The notes beneath the pieces were generated by a model that saw only the letters and a list, made by a program, of their open reading frames with translations, was not told where the DNA came from and did not search any database. A DNA stretch of 64,000 nucleotides from Golubevia sp. BC0850 (taxonomy: Eukaryota; Basidiomycota; Exobasidiomycetes; Golubeviales; Golubeviaceae), in the NCBI GenBank assembly GCA_012976225.1, contig JAAVVG010000019.1, forward strand, positions 372,001 through 436,000, given 5' to 3'. The translations under genes and the position numbers were made by a program. The stretch's first letter is position 1. Each line of letters opens with the position of its first letter. Below are positions 1 through 12,100 of this stretch, in pieces.

Positions 1-2670
1 AGCTCTGGTCCAGTAGCGTTGGGACGTCGTCTTCGATTCCTCGGAGCTGAGTTGAGAGGCGAGCTCTGGCTCTTGCTCCCGACTTCGGGTTGTGGAGCAG
101 CGGAAGAGCCAGCCCTTCTGCCAGTCGTGGTTCTTTCCTTTCTCATTCTAGCCAAAGCCTTCAGGGGTCTGGAAGAGACAGTGGTAGACTCTGCGAACTC
201 TTCGGCGGTAGGTTGATAAGGCTCTCCCTGCAATCCTCCTTTCGGCTTCTTCCCGCCGCGAACTCTGGCGAGTGCGAGGGCATCACCGGCGGCTGGATCT
301 GGATCATTGGTACTATTATCAGTGCTTTCTGAGGAGGTCATGGTTGCTGTTCCGGCAGAGCTCGAGGGAGGTGCAGAGAAGTAAGGGTTGTGGTTCTTCG
401 AATTGTCTCTGAGCGTCGAGTTCGTGTTGCTAGTTGAGTTGCTTCCGTTGTTGGTTCCGTTGGCTCTAGGCTTGTTGTCTGCACTATCTGGAGATACGTC
501 CGATTCCATTTCACTCTCGGGTGTTCCAGGAGGAGAGATAGTCGAGAGAGGATTTGAGACGTCTGTTACTGGCTCAAACTCGAGTACGATCAGAGGACGC
601 TTGCCCGAAGTATCGACTCTGGATTGAGGTTTGTGAGCGGCACACCAACAGGACCATATCTTTCTCTTTAACGGCAATCCCAAAGAATCTTTAGCGCCCT
701 CAAGCACTGGTTCTCCCAGTCCTGCGATTTGGAAGACATGAGGTCCTCCTTCCGTGAGATCTTGATCGTTCTCATCCAGAGTCTCGACCGAGTCCCAGAG
801 CAGGTCAGCTTGATCTTCTTCAAAGCAGTCGAAGAAAGATGGAATCGAGAAAAGATGGGTAGGCGATAGACCCAAGACCTCTCCGGAGTTCTGATTGAAA
901 GAAAGAGATGTAAGAGATCGAGGTGCGAGTCAGAAGCCAACATCGAATGCACGCTCTCTCCTTTTTCTTCCTTTCCGAAACTCACCTCTGAGCACTGCCT
1001 CACTATTAGATTTCCATCAGCGTCCTCTCTGACTACGATCATGCAGCCAAAAGACTGAACTGCTCCAGGAATATGGATTGGCTGTGAAACGTTGAAGGTT
1101 AAGGGAGAAGTCTTGTCAGCGCTGCGGTTTCGAGAGCACGGACTAGCTGACGTTTCCCTTGACTCACCTCATCTTCACACCTTGCCAGCTGACCGTCTCT
1201 ACCTGTCACTACCATGTGACCATCCGCAGTTTGAACGTGAGAGAATCTGGTCGTAGTCATGGCTTCCAATCTGTTACGCTCCGACTCTAGAAGTCTCTGC
1301 TCTCTAGTTGAGAGTACGTGAGCAGTTGCTCCCTCTTCCTCTCCATCTCTACCAGGTCCTCCAGCTTCAGAGAATGAGTCGTTCTGAGTGCAATCCGAAG
1401 CTGAGGCAGCAGGACTGTCGTCGATCGAGCTTGAGGCGTGCCTGATAGAAGCGTATTCTGAAAGAGGGGGTCTAGCACTTGGTAAAGCACCTTTCCCTAG
1501 ATCCTCGACCTTGTGAGCTTCGTTTCCAGAGGGAGCTGGATAGAGAGATGAGTCTTGAAGGTCTTCCTTCTTGATCTCTCCCGTATTCGTGTTGACATCG
1601 TAGTGGCTTGGAACCGCCTTCCCGTCCGATGCCTTCTCGTTTCCTCCAGAGTTAGAGTTAGCTCGAGAAACATAGCTTGGAGGATTGGTAGCGAGAGGAA
1701 AGGTGGACTCCGTGGGTTGCTGACTATCTCTCGTCTGAGTTTTCAAACCCAAAGCTCCCTCTTGATCCGACTTGCCAAAACTAGAGATCCGCATAGACTC
1801 CTCCATCATGGAAGAAATGGACCGACTCACGCTACTGGCACTGCTGGGCTGTCTCGTCAGCACAGCGCCCTTCGGAGAAGGTCCACCACTGCCATCTGTT
1901 GCTGAACTCATAGTTCTTCTATGTCCTGCGCCACCACCTCCACCACCCGTGCCAGCGTTTCCTCCTTGCCTTGAAGTCGTAGAAGAAGGAGAAGGGAACT
2001 GCTTCCCAGAAGCAGTCCTAGGAGAGGTAGTGTTGCTCATGCTACCATCCTCACCACCACCACTTGGCTGCTTGACAGTGACGGCTGACCTCATGGGATA
2101 GATGAAGGCTTGATTTTGGGTTGACGGACCTGGAGATCGAAGAGCAGCAGCTGTAGCTGATGTTTGACTACTGGCACTATCCTTTGAGGATGAATTGGAA
2201 GTTGAGATTGGAGACCTAGGCGGAGAGGAGAGATCATCTTGGCTGGGTAGAGAAGCGCCTTCCTCCTTGTGAGACGGTAACTTGGATTGACTTCCTTGAG
2301 TACGAAGGGATTGTTTGTGACTGGTCCCATCGTTCTTGGAATGACTGAGAATGGCTAGAGGAGGTCTCTGCTTTGTGGGAGAGGACGACGGGGAGGACGG
2401 GGATGGCTGGTTGGATGGAATCGATTGGTCGTTGGGAGAAGTGATTTGAGGAGAGTCCTTTAATTGTTCTTGTGTGAATTGAAATTCATCTTGACCCCTT
2501 TCTGTTGGATCGTTGCTTGCTGAAATACTTGGAGTACTTCCATTACTACTTGAGCCAGTGGTGGTGGTGGTGGTGCTTGGATAATCGATTGAAGCTGAAG
2601 AGGAAGGGTTGGTTGAACTAGTGAGTTGTTCAATTTGGGCTTGTTCAGATGAATTGATCTTTTCAGCCAT
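1..2670 (-). CDS. Fungal phytochrome, 5' part (gene continues past base 1)
   Basis: This is the N-terminal part of a biliverdin-binding red/far-red photoreceptor histidine kinase. Exons on the minus strand are 1168..2670, 986..1081 and 1..890 (open at the window edge). Exon 1 encodes about 501 residues rich in Ser, Pro and Gly and ends in RCEDE. Exon 2 starts with PIHIPGAVQSFGC, the classic opening of the phytochrome PAS domain, so Cys498 sits where fungal and bacterial phytochromes attach biliverdin. Exon 3 begins NSGEVLGLSP, contains HVFQIAGLGEP and WCAAHKP, and then turns low-complexity before the expected GAF domain, which lies outside the window with the PHY, kinase and receiver domains. 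The start at 2670 (MAEKINSS) is preferred over an in-frame upstream ATG at 2973, because the extra residues look like translated leader. The frame is continuous across both introns. Family assignment is firm; kinase activity cannot be seen here. Confidence 0.9.
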
Positions 2671-3865
2671 GCTATTGATTAAAGGGCTTGAAGGAAGAGA
2701 ATTGAGGATTAAGATGAGCTTCAGAAGAGCATCAAGCAGAGGAGGAAGATGAAGAAGGGGAGAAGAGGAGAGGAGAGGAGAGAATCGGGGGAAGAGCGAC
2801 TTGCAGTAGTAAGGCTTTGAGAATGAAAGGACGTGAGAAGAGAAGAGAAAAGAGATTGCGCGTTGGAAATTTGAGGAGAACAGATGAAGGACAGCAGAAA
2901 AGGTTGCAAGTGAGAGACCAGAGAGGCGAGTTCCGAATACTGTGATCACTTCCTCCGGGCTCACACTCAGCAACGAGAGCAGAATGAGTAGTGAAGATCC
3001 AAAAGTATCGACGAATTGATAGGCAAGATCTTAACCAGACAAGTGAAATTCGAGAACAAGACTGCGAGAGCTACGTACTCGTTTGCAGGAGAGAAGTGAG
3101 AAAGCACCCTAGGGTCTTCCACCTCTTCCTCCTACATAGTCTTTTCACTTTTGGCTCCTCTGAGAAGCGTCTTATGAGCAACGTTCTTTACTCCTTCATG
3201 TCAATCAATCTGAGCGCCACCTTTAATAGGCGGAGAATTGAATGAATAGACTTGCAAGGCTTCCTGCTAACCTGCTTTCCTTTCCTTTGATCTCCACCTC
3301 CCGTACTTCCATCTTTTGCGACATATATACACAGAATCCAGGCCATCACCTTGTTCTTGAGGATTGAATTTCAAGCTTTCAAGAACTTCCAACTCAGATA
3401 TCCCGTCAAGTTGTGCGGAAGTCCCTTCGGAGAGAAAAACGGACGAGGCTTCCCTTGTTGGCTTGATCGTGATCCACATTTGATCAACTTGCTCTCCTTT
3501 TACTTTGCCTCCCCAATTCATCTCCTTTGATCTTTTCTTTGCTTCTTTATTGCGTCAAGTCTATTCGTCTTTCCCTCAGTAGAAAGCAGAAATCATAGCA
3601 CAACAATATTGAAATAGCAACAGGCGATTTACACGAAAAAGTTCCATTCCCATTCCTCTGTTTCCTTCTTCCTCTCTCGACTCTCTCCTCTTAATAGATG
3701 AATCTCAGTTTACGAAATTCAAGAAGCCAACCCAATCTCCAATCCTCAGACTTAGAGTCATCTCAAACCACAGCATCGGCTCTTTCACTCTTCTCCTCCA
3801 CTTCTTCCACCACCACCACCTCAACCTCAACTCATCCATCTACCTCAAACTCAACAAGGAGGTCA
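2671..3865. other. Intergenic, divergent promoters of the phytochrome and a GPI-type protein gene
   Basis: About 1.2 kb separates two genes transcribed away from each other, so both promoters should lie here. The part next to the phytochrome is purine-rich (around 2740-2800) and open in frame with it as far as 2973, consistent with a long leader. A minus-strand 84-codon ORF at 3267..3521 has no recognisable domain and was not accepted. Pyrimidine-rich stretches near 3655-3690 fit a transcription start for the plus-strand gene. Confidence 0.5.
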
Positions 3866-5340
3866 ATGAAGACTCCATCCTCAATAGTTCTATCAATTTC
3901 ATTCTCATTTCTACTTTTTACTTTAGCTCTATTGGTTCAACCCATTCTAGCATCTCCATTTCCAAATCCTTTCTCGGCAGAAGCCCTGGATCATCAAAGT
4001 CAAAGTCATTCGAAAAGAGCCATCGTCTTCAACCAAACGGAAGCTGAAGATGGTCAGAAACTTGATTTCTATTCTCCAATCAACAGTACCCTAGAAGGTC
4101 AGATGTTAACCATCATTCCAGGTCCTTATGCGATTGGTTTAGGTGAACCTTTGAACGCTATTGTTAGCGCAAACAGTGATGCTGAGGTTCTCACAGTAGA
4201 GGGGTTCTTGCTATGGGCTACGTGAGTACAGAGATAGAATAAATTGAGTAATGTCGTTGGATTAACAGCTCGAGAGTCATTCAATGGTGTAAGCCACAGA
4301 TGTAAAGTTTGAGTGCTTTTGGAAGAAAGGGGAATGTCAGCCAACTATTCGCAATCTTCCGATGGGTCTATCGAAGAGCTGGGAGTACTGTCTATCCAGG
4401 TCGACTTCAACAAGTACTCATTGAGACCACTGAGAACCGAGGAAAGTCTTTGAGAGACGAGCAAGGGGCACCACGATCACTCAGGCAGCAGAGACAGTCT
4501 CGAACCTCTAGACCATTCACCCGAACGCTCAGACTTTTGCTGATACCTCTTGTTGGCTCTTTTCTCCTCTACACTGACCTCCTCACAGATCCATCAACTT
4601 CGGAGTGTCGTGCCTAGGTCAAGCAAACGGAACTCTCCAGTTGACCTCTCTTGGAGATGGTAAGCTCAACCGAACTCAAGGCAATGGAGATGGAAACAAC
4701 GGTGTCCTCAGATACAACTTTGGGTCTCCTTTCATCGGAACTTGTAGGGTAAGTGGAGAAGTCTTGTTCAAAACGGTTGACGTTTCGAATAAGAAAAACT
4801 TTGGCCTACAATCTGACTTCTACCTCTCCCCTCTCCCTTTCTCCCATTCTCCTATCCTCTCGTTTCTGAACTTTACAGGAAACTTTCTCAGGAGGTAATC
4901 ATTTCCGATGGTGGATTCAAAATGGAACCGAAGCCAACTCAGGAGCTTACTTCTTAGCTGCTTCAGCTGAATTACCTCTGGACCAAAATCATTTAATTAT
5001 GCCAGACGGGTATAACAAAGGAAGAGATGAATTGATTGGAAATGCAACTTTACCGAATGGAACTAATTATGGTGATCATTATTTCAACACTACCGTTGAA
5101 TGGATAGAAGCTGGAATTTTACTAAATGCAACTTCGGAAAAGATCAATCATGCAAATGAAGTCGCTGTGGATGGAAATCCAGCTCAAGATGGTAGAGTCG
5201 CAGTTATGACTGTTAGATACTTATCTGGTCCAAGGAAAGTTCAAGATCAGTCCAATGGAGCTGGATTGGGATTAGGTGAACCTTCTTTGGCTATCATGGC
5301 TGCTTGCTTAATAGCTTTACTACCCGTCTTATTAATTTAG
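3866..5340 (+). CDS. Secreted GPI-anchored-type protein, basidiomycete family of unknown function
   Basis: Exons are 3866..4221, 4589..4748 and 4879..5340, giving about 325 residues. The chosen ATG at 3866 is followed directly by a signal peptide (MKTPSSIVLSISFSFLLF) ending near ASPFPNP; an in-frame ATG at 3698 would bury the signal peptide behind 56 Ser/Thr-rich residues. A KR dipeptide about 45 residues in could be a Kex2-type site. Recognisable blocks are LTIIPGPYAIG, INFGVSCLG, YNFGSPFIGTCRETFSGGNHFR, SGAYFLAAS and MPDGYNKGRDELIGNA. These match my memory of an uncharacterised secreted family common in Agaricomycotina and Pucciniomycotina. Several N-glycosylation sequons (NGT, NATL) are present, and the C-terminus is a hydrophobic tail behind a Gly-rich spacer, as in GPI-anchor signals. 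The first intron is long (367 bp). Function is unknown; a cell-surface role is inferred. Confidence 0.8.
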
Positions 5341-6033
5341 GTTTACTTCCCAACACTCCTCTACTCTCCTCATTAATGAGAATCTGATCAGAGCTTTCGA
5401 TCAAAGGATCGTCTCTGACTGTAAATAAAGTGGCTCCGCAGTATCTTAGTGTTCTCTTCAAGGATAAAAAAAACATTCTTTCATCCGTCTAATCAACAAC
5501 AATCTCTCTGAAACAAGTAACATCATTGCAAGTACATAGCTTCTTTGTCTCTCTCTCGTCTCTTCATATCACATTCTTTCTGTTTCTGCGAATCTTGTCA
5601 ACACACCCCTCTCCGAGTCTTGCTCAGCCTACCTACCCCAAAACCATCTATTTGCCTTCCCCTTTTCTCAGATTGTCAACATCTGTCGCTTTCCGGTATT
5701 GTAAAAGTCTTGCTCTTCTCTCTCAATAGATGTTCTTGTTATTTTTCCTTCTGTCTTGTGCTTGACTGATTGCTCGCAGACAATCGAAACGCACGAGGCC
5801 AAGTTGGCTCTAATTTCATCAACAAGTAATCGTGAAAACGAAAAACTGAAAAAAAGACTTGGTCAGACAGGTGGTGGAGCTTTTGCGAGCTCATGCAGGA
5901 GGAGGGGCAAGTGCTTTTGGTTCTTTAGGGGGTGGAATTAATACAAACGATTTCAGCGGATCAACTTCAAGCAGCACCAGCTCAGCATTTGGAGCTCCTG
6001 TAAAGAAACAACAACCAATGGCGTCGGGGGAAG
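5341..6033. other. Intergenic region between convergent genes, with an FG-rich coding-like scrap
   Basis: The upstream and downstream genes converge here, so this is shared 3' flank. It is not featureless. A branch-point-like TTGACTGAT and a CAG acceptor end near 5779, followed by a coiled-coil-like frame (ENEKLKKRLG). From about 5885 a different frame reads as Gly/Phe/Ser-rich (SAFGSLGGG, SSAFGAPVKK). No start codon or complete ORF joins them, so I do not call a gene. Confidence 0.35.
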
Positions 6034-7397
6034 CTATGCAAAAGTCTCTTCCATCGCAAAAGAAGACTCCTTCAACGTCATCCAAGCTTCTTCAAGAGCA
6101 TCCACCAACTCTTTGGGGAGTGGACCTTTTTCCAAGTTGGTCAAGTTGGTTTCTAGTTGAGATGGAGAAGAGGCGCCTAGAAGTCTGCGAAGGAGAAAGA
6201 ATGGATCAGCGAGTTGACACCTGCCCCAATGCTCTGAGTTTATTTCTGTCCGCATTTCTCTATACTTACAAGTTGTCACCGTGAGCTTGCTTGAGTCCAC
6301 TATGATACTTACACCATCTAAGTGCCATCTCAATCATCCCAATGTCATACTTCTCAGCCAAAGGACGGAAAGTCCTCAAGACTTTGAAGTACTTCTCATC
6401 CCAATACAGTCCTCTATACATCTGACCGTGAGGCGTGTCCTTGTCAAAGCGGTGATTAGGTCCGACTTCATCAGTTTGTTCTTTCATCGTAAAGAAGCCC
6501 CCGGCAGCAGGGGAAAAGGCGACAAAGGCGATGTTGTTTGCACGAAGTGTTGGAAAGAGCGTCTCTTCGGATTTGCGGGCAATGGCGTTGTACCTGGTTG
6601 AAAAGGGAGAGAAAACTACAATCAGTTGGTTTTCACCCTGTGAGTCTCATTAGGGACACTTACATGCCTTGATAGACTGAAACGGGGACGAAACTGTGTT
6701 GCTCGCAGAGACTGACGATTTCTTTGATTTGCTCTACTGTGAACTTGAAGATCAAAAGTGATGCAATTGGAGAACAGTCAGCCCTGTCAGTGTGCCAATG
6801 GTCCCAAGCTCAACCAGTAAGAGGTAGAAGAGACCTACATTTGAGATTCCAAAGCGTTCGAAGCGACCGGCCCTGTATTCTTGATCGATTGCTGCCAAGG
6901 TCTGGAGAATTAGAGGCACAAGTAAAGGTCAAGATACGATCAGCTAATAGAAAGCATAGTCGTGTTGATCTTTTCAAGTAAGTATTCACCTCTTTGAATT
7001 GAGTGTTCTTGTCTGGAGCGTGAAGATAGTAGATGTCGATCTTCTCCATCTTCAAATCGTCCAAGGAAGCCTGACAAGCAGCGTGAACACTTTGGGCTCC
7101 ATGATCGTATTGATTGTTGGAAATGTTAGGTAGACCGGCCAGAGGGGTACCCAGAATTGGCATCAACTTGGTAGAAATCTTGAAGCCTTGTTCTTGAGCT
7201 TTCAATTCTCCTAGGTACTTTTCAGAAGATCCGTTTCCATAAAACCGAGCTGTATCGATGCTGTCAACTTCGTGAGCTCTCAGAATGTCCAAGACTTCTT
7301 GAGCATCTTTGAGAGTATTGATTCTCCCTTGAGTCTCTGGCGAACCGATGAGCATTGCTCCAAATTGAACGGATGGATAAGATGAGGTAGAGGTCAT
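6034..7397 (-). CDS. Aldo/keto reductase (aflatoxin-aldehyde reductase-like, AKR7 type)
   Basis: A soluble NADPH-dependent oxidoreductase of 341 residues, probably reducing aldehydes. Exons on the minus strand are 6990..7397, 6839..6901, 6743..6664, 6593..6270 and 6184..6034; all frames join and the total is 1026 nt. The AKR catalytic tetrad is visible as Asp48 and Tyr53 (DTARFYGNG), Lys77 (ISTKL) and His126 (YYLHAPD). Further family landmarks are GAMLIGSP at the N-terminus, RFERFGISNF, VYQGMYNAIARKSE, AFSPAAGGFF and the C-terminal NLLLGASSPSQLETNL, which contributes to the cofactor site. The arrangement and RKSE motif fit the AKR7/AKR13 group better than xylose reductases. No targeting signal is seen, so it is probably cytosolic. 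The exact substrate cannot be told. Confidence 0.93.
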
Positions 7398-8251
7398 TGT
7401 TTTGCTGAAATTTGGAAAGGAAGCTGAAGGAGAAGTTGCATGAGGAAAGTAGAAGAGAGGAGTTCAAACTTGATATTGTACAACTATAAAGAATAACTGA
7501 CAAAGCGATCCTCGTGCGCGCACATATCCAGACTTGCTTTCGGACTTCAGACCCGAAAGCTCAATTGCATTAAATTAGGAAGAGAAAGATGATGATCATC
7601 CGCTCTGGATCTCGTGCGCAAGGGAAAGCATGATCAAACGCTAAATCCGGTGTGAACGCTATAAAGAGAGAATCCCCCTTTTTGCTTGTATCGTAACCGA
7701 ACAGATCTTGATTCTGAGATTTCTTCCAACCGTACTAGTGCTGGATCTTACCAATGCAATCCTCACCTTCTTTGATTTCTTTCACTCCAGATTGGAACGA
7801 TCCGAAACTTGTGTCTCTAAACGTTTCTTGAATGGCGATGAAAATTGTTCTGTTCTATTAAAGATGAGATGTGGCGCAAGAATTAATTATCCCAACAAAC
7901 TATAGATAGAGCATAAGTAAGGTGAAGTCCATCAAGTCATCAGCCCGTTTCTAAGATCTTCTCAACTCTGTCGAAATCTCCTTCTTCCTCTCCTCATCAA
8001 CTCTCACAAACCCTTTATAGTCCATTTAAAATTCAGCAGTTCCAGCGGTGATAGCTCTAGGCCGCTACTGGGAAACGCAGAGGTCTCTCCACAGATCCTT
8101 TCTGGTCCAAGATTCTCAATTTCAATTCAAATTCAATCTTCCCTCAAGTTCAATTGCTTCAATTTCAATCTCATTCTTAATTGCGAGTTCCTTCTCATAT
8201 ATTTCTTTCCTTGGTTTCTAAGTGTCCTTTCTTCTGCATGTACAAACTTTC
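7398..8251. other. Intergenic region, 5' flank of the aldo/keto reductase gene
   Basis: About 850 bp lies between the start of the reductase gene and the 3' end of the chaperone gene, both on the minus strand. It contains two plus-strand TATAAAG-like strings (near 7483 and 7660) that do not point at either annotated gene. Translation in six frames gives only short unrecognisable ORFs. Nothing else is supported. Confidence 0.4.
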
Positions 8252-8993
8252 CTACCAAACCCTAGCTTCCTTAACCATTTCCATAATCTCCAAAAACCTC
8301 TCTCTTTCATTTTCATCCAATCCTTCATTATCGTCTTCATCTTGATCGAGTTTATGTCTACGGTTGTTCTTGAGAGCCAGACCTACTACGATTTGTCTGT
8401 TAGCTGAAGGAGGAGGTGGAACTCCAGGAGGAAGACCTTGGCACGCACCAGCTCTGATTACGGCTGCTATCTGAGAAGCATAAAGACCATAAAGATCTGC
8501 AAAAGCTTGAGGAGGAGAACCTAAGAGAGGGGTTTGTTGAGATGGAAGAATTGGAGGTAGAAGATCATCTTCTGAAGATGAAGTTTCTGAAGTTGGTGGT
8601 AGGACGGTTGAGGGTGGGGGAGTCACCTGGATCTAAAGGAGAGGCAAGAAATAAAGGAAAGTAGGTTAGAAGCAGTAGAGGAAGAAGGAAGGAGGTGGGA
8701 GTGAACGGAAAAGTGGAAAACGAATGTCTCTCGATGCAGAACTCAGATTTGATGCCAAATGGGTTTACACTATCACTTACCAGACAACCAATTTTTCCAA
8801 CTTGAGTGACCAAGACTAGAATTCTATCAGCGAAACTTTGACAAAGGACTTGAGTCAATTGATTTTGAATGTCTCGAGTGGATTGCCTCGTCGGAATGGC
8901 AGAGATTCCAGGACTGAGAGATTCAACTTGTACTTTTGGAATCGGAGCTTGCTCAAGAGAGGACGAAGGCAAAGGTGTTTCTAAGGAGGCCAT
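8252..8993 (-). CDS. PSMG3: Proteasome assembly chaperone 3 homologue (PAC3/PSMG3 family)
   Basis: A 197-residue protein in two exons, 8781..8993 and 8252..8632, with a GT-AG intron. The core reads QVLCQSFADRILVLVTQVGK then GCLIQVTPPP, then after an acidic Ser-rich insert PLLGSPPQAFADLYGLYASQ, NRQIVVGLALKN and the C-terminal MVKEARVW. Both the order of blocks and the final VW match human PSMG3 (TAFSSHILVLVTQFGKMG ... RVCQVW). In that family the protein pairs with PAC4 and helps build the alpha ring of the 20S proteasome in the cytosol. The fungal protein is longer than the human one (122 residues), mainly through the N-terminus and the insert. Residues 1-25 look disordered. The start ATG lies 108 bp from the start of alpha-actinin on the other strand. 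Confidence 0.82.
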
Positions 8994-9101
8994 CTTTTTG
9001 AGAAGAACCGAATGTTGAGAGGAAGAGAAGGAAGAAAGAAGAAAAAGATCGAGGAGACCAACACTTCTTTTCCTCCTTGTCCAACACTCACACCGCACAG
9101 T
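8994..9101. promoter_or_regulatory. Short divergent promoter between PAC3 and alpha-actinin
   Basis: Only 108 bp separate the two start codons, so both leaders and promoters must overlap in this stretch. It is purine-rich on the plus strand at first (GGAAGAGAAGGAAGAAAG region) and pyrimidine-rich toward the actinin start. No TATA box is visible, as is common for housekeeping genes. Confidence 0.6.
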
Positions 9102-12100
9102 ATGGCCTACAAACGACAGTCAACGCTTGTTGGATTACCAGATCAAGATAGAGGTTGGGAAGACGTTCAGGCAAAGACTTTCACCAAATGGTTAGTCGAG
9201 AATCAATGAATCAATAAGAGAGAACCCCAACGCAGCAAGAGACCAACACCCACCTTTCACTCACTCAACCTCCTTCTTCCTCTTTGATTCCCCTTCAGGT
9301 TGAACACCAAATTAGAATCAAGAGACATTCAAACTATGACTTCTCTTTCAACAGATTTATCCAATGGAGTTAGACTATGTCAGCTGATGGAAATCATGGG
9401 AGATGTCACTTTTCCAAAGTACAACAAGAACCCGAAGATCAGAGTTCAGAAAGCTGAGAATGTGAATGTGGCCTTGAATTTCATTAGGGATAGAGGGGTA
9501 GTCTTGACTAATGTTGGAGCTGAAGGTGAGTTTCAAGTAAAGAGAGGAGAGGGAATCGATGGGAAGTTAAGTTGTAAGAGCAAGTTGAGTGGTAGGCTGT
9601 GCTATCTCTGATATTGTCCCACTAAGAGATGAGATCCAGTAGCTCAGAGATTAGTATCAAGGACTAAGTTACAATGGTTGCATTGTCCTATTGCGTTTGA
9701 GGGGACTGCTGGTGGAGGACATCTTGAGACCCTCTCGGTTCCCATTCTGGAGCCCCACTGCTTCGATTGGGATACTCTCTGCCTAACGGAAAGATATCAA
9801 GATGATGATCTCCTTAGAACTCGTTTCAAACCTGGCCCATTCAAAAACGCTGCCGGAGCTGATCCGAGCTCTTTTCGATGTCTTCTTCAAACCAATCCCC
9901 ATCTGACAGACATCATCGACGGGAATCTAAAGCTAATTCTAGGGATGATCTGGACTTTGATTCTCAGGTTTACGATTGCAGACATCAGGTGAGCTTCGAG
10001 AGCTTCATCTGATTCAGATTTTGCGCCTCTTCCAGAAGAGAGCTCAACTTCCGACTTGCTTTCCCTCTTTCCATTCTCCCTCTTCCAGTGAAGAAGGTGT
10101 AACAGCAAAAGAAGGACTTCTCCTCTGGTGTCAAAGAAAAACGGCAGATTATTCAGAAGTAGACGTTCAAAACTTCACTCATTCTTTTCGAGATGGTTTA
10201 GCTCTATGTGCTTTGATTCATAAACATCGACCAGATCTTCTAGATTATGATTCCTTACCAAAATCAGATCCTCACGCTTGTACCATGTTAGCTTTCGAAG
10301 TCGCTCAAAACAGTTTGGACATCCCTCAATTGTTGGACGTTGAAGATTTATGTGACGCCAAGAAACCTGATGAAAGATCCGTGATGACTTATGTGGCTCA
10401 ATATTTCCACGCTTTTAGCTCTATGGAACATGCGGAAGTTAATAGTAGAAGGGTATCGAAATTCACTGATGTGATGTTGAGTGCTTGGATTCAACAGAAT
10501 GATTATGAGAGGAGAGCTAGAGAGGTGAGTTTGAGGTTTTGGAGTGGGTTTTCATCACTGTAATGAATCTGAATCTCTGTTCTTTCTCCTCTCCATCCCC
10601 AGCTACTGTCTCAAATGGGTGAACTTCAAACTTCTTGGACTTCAGCTCAATTCACTGGAACATACGCCGATGCAGTTTCAAGACTTCAAGAATTCAAATT
10701 GTACAAATCAGGAACGAAACGATCTTGGAGATTAGAAAGAAATGCATTGCAAGCTCTATTAGGCAACATCAAAACCAAATTGAAAACCTATCGTATCAAA
10801 GAATGGTCTCCAGCTTTCGGTCTTGGACAGCAAGATTTAGATGAAGCTTGGAAAGTTCATACTTCTAAAGAAACCGACAGAGCTAGAAATATCAACAACG
10901 AAATTCGAAAAGCTAAGGAAAGTTTGAGAAAGAAATATGCTGGTTTGGCAAATGGTTTCGATGATAAGTTGCAAGAGATTACAAGTAAGATTTCGAATCT
11001 AAGTGGCGAATTGGAAAGACAGAAAACTAAAGTTAAAGATTTACAGAATTTATTAGGTCCGATGGAAAAAAAATTGGATGAGATTTTGGTGGTGGAAAAA
11101 GAATGTGATGAAGCTAAAGTTGAGGAAAATGATTATACTGTTTTCACCTGTGATGATTTGAAGTTCGAATTGGAATTGTTGGTTACAAGTGTGGCTAAGA
11201 AGATGGCTTTCATTGACAATCAGGTGAGTTCTCAAAGGGTTTTATTTTTGTTCGATCAGGTTCTGATCTCCCTCCTCCTGCGCTTCTCTTTTCCTCAAAC
11301 CTTCAGATCGTCTCCCTTCAGCACACAAATCTAACTCCAGCGGAACTTGAAGACTTCGAATCGACTTTCCGACACTTCGATAAGGATTCTCTCAACGTTC
11401 TTAATGTTTCGGACTTTGAGGGAGCCTTGGCTTCTTTGGGTATAACATATAGGGTGAGTTTTTGGAAAGTCAACTGAAGCTGCTCTTGCCTTTCAATGTC
11501 GTCCTTCTCTCTCTTCACCCCCCTCTTCTTTTTATCTGACGATTGCCCGCTCTCATTCCACGCCTCGTTCATCCAACAGCCTGAAGACATCGAGCAAATC
11601 CACGATCAGTTGACTCAGAATTTCGGCTCCGTCTCCTACGATGCTTTCTTGACATTCCTGGTAAGCTCACGCTCTTTTGGTTGCCAGTGTCAAAATCTTT
11701 CCCAATTCATCTCGTTTCCTTCTTTTTTCCTTTTTCAATTGGATTCAACAGCGAGAGATCACGGAAGACACGACGTCAGGCGATCAGCTTCTGGAAGCCT
11801 TCGCCGGTCTGGCCAATGAAAAAGTGAGTGTTGCTTTCAGCCTCCTCTCTAGGGACGGCAAGCTACTCTTTCCGTTCGCTAAAAGACTGCTGTTTCAAAT
11901 CCACTTGCTCCTTCTCTCACTCAAAGGGGTTCGTGACGGAGATGGATCTGCGAATGGCGAGCCTTTCTCAAAAATCGATAGATTACTTGACTCAATGCAT
12001 GCCTCGAACGACGGTCGATGGAGTTGAAGAAGAAGTCTATGATTATCAGGCCTATCTTGAAGACGTGAGTTTGAAGACTTTGGTTCTCGTCACCTTGAAC

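Noticed and set aside
2671-2973. Upstream in-frame extension of the phytochrome to an ATG at 2973.
   Set aside because: The added residues are Ser/Phe/Leu-rich with no conserved features and look like translated 5' leader.
3267-3521. Minus-strand 84-codon ORF (MNWGGKVKGEQVDQ start) between phytochrome and the GPI-type gene.
   Set aside because: Plausible composition but no recognisable domain, no splice partner and it lies in a divergent promoter region.
4309-4617. 102-codon ORF inside the first intron of the GPI-type gene.
   Set aside because: Splicing 4221 to 4589 gives a continuous conserved protein, so this is intron sequence.
9678-9909. ORF between alpha-actinin exons 2 and 3.
   Set aside because: It lies in a 384-bp intron; joining 9525 to 9910 restores the conserved CH1 domain.
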